From Pseudarthrobacter siccitolerans (GTDB taxonomy: Bacteria; Actinomycetota; Actinomycetes; Actinomycetales; Micrococcaceae), in contig NZ_JAUSXB010000001.1 of NCBI RefSeq assembly GCF_030823375.1, positions 1,736,001 through 1,800,000 on the forward strand: a stretch of DNA of 64,000 nt, written 5' to 3'. How positions within the stretch are numbered: the first letter of the stretch is position 1; each line of letters begins with the position of its first letter. The translations under genes were made by a program, and so were the position numbers. A model generated the notes under the pieces. That model was not told where the DNA came from, ran no database searches, and saw only the letters and a list, made by a program, of their open reading frames with translations. Shown here piece by piece: positions 58,009 through 64,000 of this stretch.

Positions 58009-59247
58009 ATGAGCAGCGAACCAACAGGCTCCACCAGCAGCAACACACAGATCACCGGCGCCCCCAACATCGAACCGGCCCTGAAGGCCCTGGCCGCCGC
58101 ACTCCACGGCGAGGGCCCCGCCGTCGAACTTTCCGTCGATGGGGACGGACACCTGGTGGTAGGCCATGTGGACACGCCTGGCTGCGACGACGCCGTGGCC
58201 GTGGTCCGCACCTCCGGTTCCACCGGGACCCCCAAGGCCACCGTCCTGACGGTCGAATCCCTGGCCGCATCCTCGATGTCCACGGCCCTGGCGCTCAAGG
58301 GTGAAGGCCAGTGGCTCCTCGCGCTGCCCGTCCAGTACGTGGCGGGCATCCAGGTCCTGGTGCGTTCGCTGTTCGCCGGCACCCGCCCCTGGGTGATGGA
58401 CATGTCCGGCGGGTTCACCCCCGAAGCCTTCACGGCTGCGGCCCTGGAACTGACCGACAAAATCCGGTTCACCTCGCTGGTCCCCACCCAGCTACAGCGG
58501 CTCCTGGACGCGCCCTCCCCGGACACCCTGGCAGTACTCCGCCGGTTCAACGCCATCCTGCTGGGCGGCGCCCCCGCCCCCGCGCCGCTGCTGGCCGCCG
58601 CCGCGGAGGCCGGCGTCCGCGTCGTCACCACCTACGGCTCTGCCGAGTCCTGCGGCGGCTGCGTCTATAACGGCTTCCCGCTGGAAGGGGTGTCCGTCCG
58701 GGTTGAGCCTGACGGCCGGATCCTGCTGGGCGGCGACACCATCGCGGCGGGCTACCTCGAAGCGCCGGATGAGGCCAACGCCACCTTCTTCGAGGAGGAC
58801 GGCGTCCGCTGGTACCGCACCAGTGATCTGGGCAGCATCGACCACGACGGCCGGCTCACCGTCCTGGGCCGGGCCGATGATGTCATCATCACCGGCGGCA
58901 TCAAAGTTTCGGCGGCGCATGTGCAGAAAGCGCTGGAAAAGTCCGACGCCGTCGCCGCAGCCTTTGTGACCGGTGTCCCGTCCGCGGAGTGGGGCCAGGC
59001 GGTGGCCGCCTACGTGGCACTGGCCGAAAAAGGCTCAGGGACAGGGGCCGGGACCGCCGCCGAAGCCGTCGGCTTCGCGTCAGGCCGGGACCACGCCGTC
59101 GTCCTTGAACAGGAATGGCACCGGACGCTGGGCATCCTGGCGCCCAAAACAGTACTCGCCGCCAAGGCACTGCTGATGCTGCCGAACGGTAAGCCCGACC
59201 GGCTGGCAATGGCCGCCGAACTCAACGCCCTGCACCAGGGAAAGTAA
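58009..59247 (+). CDS. menE: o-Succinylbenzoate--CoA ligase MenE
   Basis: A 412-residue acyl-CoA ligase that makes the MenB substrate. The ATP loop is VVRTSGSTGTPKATVLT, the adenylate motif is YGSAESCGGCVYNG, and GRADDVIITGGIKVSAAHVQKAL is the hinge and C-terminal signature with its usual Lys near the end (LMLPNGKPDRLAM). It is shorter than many acyl-CoA ligases because the N-terminal part is compact. It follows menB by 15 bases, so the two share a transcript. Confidence 0.95.
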   Translation: MSSEPTGSTSSNTQITGAPNIEPALKALAAALHGEGPAVELSVDGDGHLVVGHVDTPGCDDAVAVVRTSGSTGTPKATVLTVESLAASSMSTALALKGEGQWLLALPVQYVAGIQVLVRSLFAGTRPWVMDMSGGFTPEAFTAAALELTDKIRFTSLVPTQLQRLLDAPSPDTLAVLRRFNAILLGGAPAPAPLLAAAAEAGVRVVTTYGSAESCGGCVYNGFPLEGVSVRVEPDGRILLGGDTIAAGYLEAPDEANATFFEEDGVRWYRTSDLGSIDHDGRLTVLGRADDVIITGGIKVSAAHVQKALEKSDAVAAAFVTGVPSAEWGQAVAAYVALAEKGSGTGAGTAAEAVGFASGRDHAVVLEQEWHRTLGILAPKTVLAAKALLMLPNGKPDRLAMAAELNALHQGK

Positions 59248-59314
59248 AGTAGACCTGCACCACCGGGCAGGACACCACCCTGCCGCCTTCCCAAACCAAC
59301 GCGAGGTACTGACC

Positions 59315-60196
59315 GTGGCCACAGCCGCACAATGGATCCAAGGCGCCCGACTCCGGACGCTGCCCGCTGCGATTGCGCCGGTGCTGATCGGCTCCGCCGC
59401 CGCCTATGAGATGGATTCGTTCCTCCTGTTCAACGCCATCCTTGCGGCGCTCGTGGCACTTCTGCTCCAAGTGGGTGTGAACTTCGCCAATGACTACTCA
59501 GACGGTATCCGCGGCACCGACGACGACCGGGTGGGTCCGCTCCGCCTGGTAGGTTCAGGCGCCGCCAAGCCCGAGCACGTCAAATATGCTGCGTTCGGTA
59601 CGTTTGGTGCCGCCATGATTTTCGGGCTGGTCCTGGTGATCATCACGCAGAGCTGGTGGCTGATCCTGGTGGGGCTGGGGTGCGTCATGGCGGCCTGGGG
59701 CTATACCGGCGGCAAAAACCCCTATGGCTACATGGGCCTGGGCGACGTGTTTGTGTTTGTTTTCTTCGGGCTGGTGGCCACACTGGGCACCACGTATACG
59801 CAGGCGGGACAGATCAACCTGCCGGCCATCATCGGCGCGATCGGCACCGGGCTGATTGCCACGGCGCTGCTGATGGCCAACAACGTCCGCGACATCCCCA
59901 CCGATATCCAGGCGGGAAAGAAAACCCTCGCCGTACGGTTGGGTGACAAGCATGCCCGCGAGAGCTACGTCCTGATGCTCGCCGTGGCCATCATGCTGGT
60001 GGTGATCCTGGCCCCCGGACGGCCGTGGATGCTGATCGTTCTGCTGCTTATTCCGGCGTGCCTGATGCCTGCCTGGCTGATGATCAACGGGCGCAAGCGC
60101 AAGAGCCTCATCCCGGTCCTGAAGCAGACCGGGCTGATCAATCTCGGGTACAGCCTGCTGTTCTCACTGGGCCTGGTGCTCAGCCACGGCTTCTAG
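59315..60196 (+). CDS. menA: 1,4-Dihydroxy-2-naphthoate polyprenyltransferase MenA
   Basis: A 293-residue UbiA-type membrane prenyltransferase with eight or nine helices that attaches the isoprenoid chain in menaquinone synthesis. The Asp-rich motifs are FANDYSDGIRGTDDDR and NNVRDIPTDIQAGKKTLAVRLGD. The GTG start at 59315 is preceded by GCGAGG. It lies 67 bases after menE on the same strand and may share its transcript. Confidence 0.95.
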   Translation: MATAAQWIQGARLRTLPAAIAPVLIGSAAAYEMDSFLLFNAILAALVALLLQVGVNFANDYSDGIRGTDDDRVGPLRLVGSGAAKPEHVKYAAFGTFGAAMIFGLVLVIITQSWWLILVGLGCVMAAWGYTGGKNPYGYMGLGDVFVFVFFGLVATLGTTYTQAGQINLPAIIGAIGTGLIATALLMANNVRDIPTDIQAGKKTLAVRLGDKHARESYVLMLAVAIMLVVILAPGRPWMLIVLLLIPACLMPAWLMINGRKRKSLIPVLKQTGLINLGYSLLFSLGLVLSHGF

Positions 60197-60229
60197 GACC
60201 GGATCTTCCAGGCCTGGGCTAAGGCGCTG

Positions 60230-60547
60230 CTAGGACTGTTTGGGATGCTTGGCGTCGTTTCTGATGGCGATATCCGGGTTGGCATCCAGGAGGGCGTCCT
60301 CGGCGTTGGCGTCCTGGACTTCATTGGCGGAGCGGAGCGGCTTGGCCTGGCCGGAAAAACGCTGGTGCAGGGCCGCTGCCGCCTCATCCCGCTGCTTCTG
60401 GAAGAACAGGTAGCTCACGGCGAAGGCGATCAGTGCCGCGCAGATGACGGACATCAGCACGCCCAGCTGCAGGAACATAAAAACTACGAACAGGGGCGCA
60501 AAGAGAGCCAGGCGGATCAGGGAATATTTCAAAAAGGCCACATTCAA
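60230..60547 (-). CDS. DUF4229 small membrane protein
   Basis: A 105-residue membrane protein with two N-terminal helices (about 5-45: FLKYSLIRLALFAPLFVVFM, then LGVLMSVICAALIAFAVSYLFF) and a cytoplasmic tail rich in Gln, Ala, Asn and Asp. This is the DUF4229 pattern (LKYSLIRLALF and FLFQKQRDEAAAAL-like segment). GGAGG lies nine bases before TTG 60547, which is chosen over GTG 60541. The longer open frame upstream is antisense of the neighbour and is rejected. It is convergent with menA and divergent from the next gene. Function unknown. Confidence 0.82.
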   Translation of the reverse strand: MNVAFLKYSLIRLALFAPLFVVFMFLQLGVLMSVICAALIAFAVSYLFFQKQRDEAAAALHQRFSGQAKPLRSANEVQDANAEDALLDANPDIAIRNDAKHPKQS

Positions 60548-60589
60548 GTTTAGCCGCCTCCGGCCGAAGGCCCCCGCGCCTCCTGACGA

Positions 60590-60595
60590 TAGACT
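60590..60595 (+). promoter_or_regulatory. -10 box of a predicted leaderless mRNA
   Basis: TAGACT ends seven bases before ATG 60603. Confidence 0.5.
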
Positions 60596-60602
60596 TAATG
60601 GC

Positions 60603-61004
60603 ATGCTCCTCCGTGTGGCTTTGGCCGTGGCAGTCCTCGTCATCTTTGTGTATGGCCTCGTGGACGTGATCCGCACTGATGGGCGACTCACCCGGGGGAT
60701 CTCCAAACCGGCCTGGATCGTGGTCATGATTGTTTTGCCCGTCATCGGCGCTATTCTCTGGCTCCTGATCGGCCGGCCGCGAGGAGCCTCTCCCCAACAG
60801 AGCCAGCGCCATCCCACCGCTCCGGACGATGATCCGGACTTCCTCCGCAACCTTGAAGCCCGCCGGCGCAACCAGGCGGAAGCCGAGCGCCTGAAGAGGC
60901 TGAAGGCTGAACTGGATGCCAAGGCGAAGAACCGAGGCGATGGCACGGCCGGCGGCAAGGACAAACACGAATCCGACGAACACGATACCGACGGGCTGAA
61001 GTAG
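60603..61004 (+). CDS. PLDc_N (phospholipase D N-terminal-like) membrane protein
   Basis: A 133-residue protein with two N-terminal helices (about 2-20 and 37-57) in the PLDc_N pattern (AVLVIFVYGLVDVIRT, ISKPAWIVVMIVLPVIGAILWLLIGRP), then a Lys/Arg/Glu/Asp-rich cytoplasmic region likely to form a coiled coil (LEARRRNQAEAERLKRLKAE). No phospholipase domain is attached, as is usual for these stand-alone forms. The ATG at 60603 is predicted leaderless. Function unknown. Confidence 0.83.
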   Translation: MLLRVALAVAVLVIFVYGLVDVIRTDGRLTRGISKPAWIVVMIVLPVIGAILWLLIGRPRGASPQQSQRHPTAPDDDPDFLRNLEARRRNQAEAERLKRLKAELDAKAKNRGDGTAGGKDKHESDEHDTDGLK

Positions 61005-61057
61005 GGGCTACGCCTGGCTGAAATCCGGCCGTTGAAATCGGCCCCTTGATCCAGCGG

Positions 61058-62545
61058 CTAAGCGGGCTGGCCCGCCGCCTGGGTACAGATGGCCACAATG
61101 CCCTCACAGCTGCGGATGACCACCCTGCACACCTCGACAGCGGATCGGTCGGTCAACGGGTTTTCAGCTACGGCCCGCCAGCGTTCCAATCGGCTGCGTG
61201 CCTCGGCAGCGAGCTGGTCCGGGCCGGCGCCGGCCTCCAGTCCGAGCCGCACGTGCGAGGCGGCACCCCAGCCACCAATGAGGCCCTCGGCTTCGTTGGC
61301 GAGCCCAGCGGGCAGCGTAACCCCGGTGGTCCGGAGGGCTGCCAGGAGCCGCAGTTCACGGAACTCGTGGGCGTTGACCTGCAGCCGTTCCAGTGCCACT
61401 GCCAGCTTGCCGGTCCCCTCGCGGGGTGAAGTCCGCAGCAGGGTTTCCACCCCCACCAGGGCGGTCCTGGCCTTAAGCGCGTCGGCCCGGGCCTGGAACT
61501 GGCGCGCCAGCAGTTCAAGAAGGGGATGCAGCCCGCTGCGCCGGGCGAGTTCGGTCGCCAGGGGCGTCGGTTCGGCAAACCCGTTGCGGATGAGGACGGC
61601 TGAAAGGCGGATGCCGAACACACCGTACCTTTCCAGCAGCGCGGCGCGGGCCGCCGTCGTCAATCCTTCCGGGCCTGCAGCACGCAGGAAGCGGTCCGCG
61701 GACAAGAGGAGCTTTTCCCGGTCTGCCCGTTCCATCCCGGCCAGCAACTGCAGGGCCTCGAAATCGGACTGGCGCATGGTGCGGGCGCTCTGGGCCAGAA
61801 GTCCCGCCACCGGGACCACCCCCAACGCCAGCTTCCGCAGGTTGTGGTCCCGCCGGTATCTTTCGGCGATTTCCCCGGCGGCAAGGAGGGAATCGATCCT
61901 TCCTCCACCCACCTCATCGGCCCGGGAGAGGACAGCAAGGGCGTTGACCGTACCGGACTTCCCTGCTTCGGTGTCCTTGAACGCTTCCAGGAACCGCAGG
62001 TCCGATGCATGCATGTGGCGCATCAGGTAAATGACGGCGTCCGCTTCCGACGGCGTGTCCTCCGGTGTGAGGAACCTGGTGGACCGTGCCGCCACGTCTT
62101 CCGAGAGGGAAGCGATACCCGGGGTGTCGATGAGGGTCATGTCCCGCAGGCCTGGTGACGGCCACTCGACGTCAAGGCGGCCGACGTCGTCCGCCTTGAC
62201 GTTGCCAAGGACAAACACCAATCGGCCGTTCACGCGCTTGACGGGAAGGCGGCGCGGTGGGCCCTCAACCGGGTACAGCGTGATCCGCGGCGTGTAGCCG
62301 TAGCGGTACCAGGTGACGATCCGGGTGCACTCCGCAGTGTCCGTGGGGGCTATCTCCTCACCGAGGATGGCGTTCAGGAGCGTGGACTTCCCTGCCTTCA
62401 CCATGCCGGCGAGGGCAATCCGCAGCGGTTCTTCCAGTCTCCTGGCATAACCCTGGAGTACTGCCACGGCTGCCGGATCATCCCGGTAGGCGTCCAGCGC
62501 CTCCCGGACGAGGTCCGCTGCTCCCGCAATTGTTGACGCCGTCAT
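61058..62545 (-). CDS. Dynamin-like GTPase (IniC-like), second of a pair
   Basis: A 495-residue GTPase. The P-loop is LAGMVKAGKSTLLNAI (residues about 45-60), a Thr-rich switch region follows (GEEIAPTDTAECTRIVTWY), G3 is TLIDTPGIASLS and G4 is NALAVLSRADEVG. The C-terminal half is helical, typical of bacterial dynamin-like proteins that remodel membranes. No membrane helix is evident. The ATG at 62545 overlaps the TGA of the upstream GTPase gene (ATGA). Pairs of unequal dynamin-like proteins often act as heterodimers; the mycobacterial IniA/IniC pair is the closest comparison in architecture. Confidence 0.87.
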   Translation of the reverse strand: MTASTIAGAADLVREALDAYRDDPAAVAVLQGYARRLEEPLRIALAGMVKAGKSTLLNAILGEEIAPTDTAECTRIVTWYRYGYTPRITLYPVEGPPRRLPVKRVNGRLVFVLGNVKADDVGRLDVEWPSPGLRDMTLIDTPGIASLSEDVAARSTRFLTPEDTPSEADAVIYLMRHMHASDLRFLEAFKDTEAGKSGTVNALAVLSRADEVGGGRIDSLLAAGEIAERYRRDHNLRKLALGVVPVAGLLAQSARTMRQSDFEALQLLAGMERADREKLLLSADRFLRAAGPEGLTTAARAALLERYGVFGIRLSAVLIRNGFAEPTPLATELARRSGLHPLLELLARQFQARADALKARTALVGVETLLRTSPREGTGKLAVALERLQVNAHEFRELRLLAALRTTGVTLPAGLANEAEGLIGGWGAASHVRLGLEAGAGPDQLAAEARSRLERWRAVAENPLTDRSAVEVCRVVIRSCEGIVAICTQAAGQPA

Positions 62546-64000
62546 ACCACCCCCGCCGCAGCAGGCGGCACTCCCACCACAGGGGCCGGGCCGGCCGGCG
62601 GTTCCGGATTCTGCGCGGCGGACTTGCGGGCCCGCGGTGCGCCGGCTGCCACTTCGGCCGCCACCGCCTCGGCGGCACGCGCCAACGCCTCAACCTTTTT
62701 GAGCTCAACCTTGATTTCGCGGATCCGTGCCACCTTTTCCAGGGCGTAAGTGGCTGCTGCCTTCTGGGCTGCGGCCACGGAATCCGCCAGGGAACGGTGA
62801 TGCTGGTCTGCGATCTCCGTGAAATGGTCCCGGGTGGAGCGCTGGACAAGCCGCAGCCGGTCCTTCAACTGCTTGCCCACCTGGAAGGTGACGTCGTCCA
62901 GTTGGCGCCGTACCAGGGCCTTGGCCTCGGCCTGGCGCCGCTTCAGCCTTGCTTCCCTGTCTTCCCGGTAGGCCTTGCGGCCCAGCAGGAGCCCGGCACC
63001 CACGGAGAGGGGGTTGATGAGGGCCATGCCGAAGATCCCGGTCAGCAGGCCGAACATCAGCACACCGCCGTAGGACCCGCGCATGCCGATCAGCACCTTT
63101 TGGATCGGGTTGATGCGGCCGCTGTCCAGCACGGGCATGTCATCCACGGGATCCAGGACGTCTCCGGTGTCTGAAACGTGGAGGACGGGCAGGGCAACCT
63201 CGTCCTCGGCGAAATGCTCCGCCACCTGGGCGGCGAGCCACTGCGCCCGCTCGCTGGTCCAGACGAACGTGTCCGAGATCGCCGCAGCGACGCAATCCTC
63301 GAGCCAGGTGGAGAATTGGGGCCAGATAGGCCCGGGATCACCGGCGTCGATGGCGGCCTCGGCTTCCCGCTGGATCCGGCGCAGCCGGTCCCTGAGGTCA
63401 TATTCCATGTCCGCCATGAGGTCGCTGATGCCGTCATTGAGGGTGGTCTGCCAGCGGGCGGACCGCCTGCGCAGCTCGTCGGCTTCCGCTCTGGCTGCTT
63501 CCAGGCCGGCAATCATCTGCGGCGTTTTTTCCGGGTTTTCGAATGCTTCCAGTTCCGATTGCAGGGACAGCCGAAGATTCTCGGCGACCGACAGCAGGTC
63601 CTGGCTGACGGAACGCCGCTGGATGCGCTGCGCCTTCCCCACGATCTCGTTTCGGATGTAGGTGATCAGGCCCGGGAAACCGGACTCTACGTTCAGTTCG
63701 GTGTCCTCCAGGCGCGCGGCTTCCAGGCGGAGGTCGGAGGAGACGCTGAAAAGCGGGATGTCCTGCGCCACTCGGGCAAGGTGTCCGCGGTCGATCTCCT
63801 CAACGCGCCGCCAGTCCGGATAGAGGTCCGTCTTGGACAGGACGCCCACAACGCTGGGAGTGAGCCGCATGGCCTGGCGGAGGAAACGAAGTTCCGGTTC
63901 CGTGTACTCCTGCGAAGCATCAGATACCAGCACCATGGCATCAGCGGTGGGAAGCGCGGTGAGGGTGGTAAGGGTGTGGGCCGAATTAAGCCCGCCCACG
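62542..64000 (-). CDS. Dynamin-like GTPase (IniA-like), first of a pair; 5' end outside window
   Basis: The visible 486 residues begin inside the GTPase domain. GGLNSAHTLTTLTALP is the tail of the G3 region, VGVLSKTDLYPDW is G4 (SKTD), and the stalk follows. Residues about 300-345 of the visible part hold a hydrophobic pair (GVLMFGLLTGIFGMALINPLSVGAGLLLG) that probably inserts in the membrane, as in bacterial dynamins with a paddle. A long coiled coil follows, ending Ala/Pro-rich. The missing N terminus should hold the P-loop. It is coupled by ATGA to the second GTPase. Confidence 0.88.
   Translation of the reverse strand, partial: VGGLNSAHTLTTLTALPTADAMVLVSDASQEYTEPELRFLRQAMRLTPSVVGVLSKTDLYPDWRRVEEIDRGHLARVAQDIPLFSVSSDLRLEAARLEDTELNVESGFPGLITYIRNEIVGKAQRIQRRSVSQDLLSVAENLRLSLQSELEAFENPEKTPQMIAGLEAARAEADELRRRSARWQTTLNDGISDLMADMEYDLRDRLRRIQREAEAAIDAGDPGPIWPQFSTWLEDCVAAAISDTFVWTSERAQWLAAQVAEHFAEDEVALPVLHVSDTGDVLDPVDDMPVLDSGRINPIQKVLIGMRGSYGGVLMFGLLTGIFGMALINPLSVGAGLLLGRKAYREDREARLKRRQAEAKALVRRQLDDVTFQVGKQLKDRLRLVQRSTRDHFTEIADQHHRSLADSVAAAQKAAATYALEKVARIREIKVELKKVEALARAAEAVAAEVAAGAPRARKSAAQNPEPPAGPAPVVGVPPAAAGVV

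Noticed and set aside
1..64000. tRNA or rRNA genes
   Set aside because: No cloverleaf-like intergenic segment or rRNA signature was found; most intergenic gaps are under 300 bases and are explained by repeats, promoters and terminators.

Overview
The window is a G+C-rich chromosomal stretch from an actinobacterium of the Micrococcaceae, most like Arthrobacter or Pseudarthrobacter. That placement is inferred from base composition, GTG and TTG starts, menaquinone genes, ANTAR, DUF6480, DUF4229 and HVA1-type proteins, -10 boxes of the form TANNNT, and short intergenic repeats of a kind I associate with that genus. No rRNA, tRNA, insertion sequence, prophage or CRISPR array was seen. About 65 protein genes are supported; the genes at both ends are cut by the window edge. 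Layout, 1-15.6 kb: the 5' end of a DUF2243-type membrane protein; an alcohol dehydrogenase / unknown / metallo-beta-lactamase-fold operon; nhaA flanked by two ANTAR regulators (GAF-ANTAR and PAS-ANTAR); a CopB-type copper ATPase whose promoter spacer is a CsoR-like palindrome, followed by a DUF305 lipoprotein; a flavin monooxygenase; a low-molecular-weight tyrosine phosphatase and an LCP cell-wall ligase; a histidine phosphatase overlapping the NAD(P)HX dehydratase gene; and a small heat-shock protein. 15.6-30.5 kb: an oligopeptidase B-like S9 peptidase; a two-gene unit coding for a duplicated Ala/Asn-rich repeat protein and a membrane M50-type zinc metalloprotease; an HVA1/TUDOR-like protein and a sulfide:quinone reductase-like flavoprotein; an acetyltransferase; an orphan TRAP substrate-binding lipoprotein; and acetate kinase and phosphate acetyltransferase separated by a cupredoxin / membrane protein pair. 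30.5-46.6 kb: a dispersed phenylacetate-type catabolic set: PaaI thioesterase, PaaK ligase, a TetR regulator, PaaZ, a second hotdog thioesterase, and a thiolase / enoyl-CoA hydratase / 3-hydroxyacyl-CoA dehydrogenase operon. Four near-identical 22-bp palindromes sit in front of these units and suggest one TetR regulon. The ring-epoxidase genes paaABCDE are not in the window. Between these lie an HtrA-like protease, a sortase-anchored (LAxTG) streptogrisin-like protease co-transcribed with a tyrosine phosphatase, and a GDSL hydrolase of lower G+C. 46.6-64 kb: a pentapeptide-repeat protein with an SRPBCC protein, a CsbD stress protein too short for most gene callers, a DinB polymerase with an isoleucine at the steric gate, an AbiEi/DUF559-like gene bracketed by direct repeats, an amino-acid permease, an unrecognised gene plus nirBD, a CPBP protease, the menaquinone genes menB, menE and menA, and two overlapping dynamin-like GTPase genes. 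Three intergenic signals recur: (1) 32-bp-period repeat elements, as three tandem arrays and two inverted-dimer elements; (2) eight genes whose -10 box lies 6-7 bases before the start codon, predicting leaderless mRNAs; (3) an AATACTAAG...CTTGGTATT-like palindrome about 70 bases before three genes. The best candidate for an undescribed system is the repeat protein plus M50 protease pair at 19068-22259.
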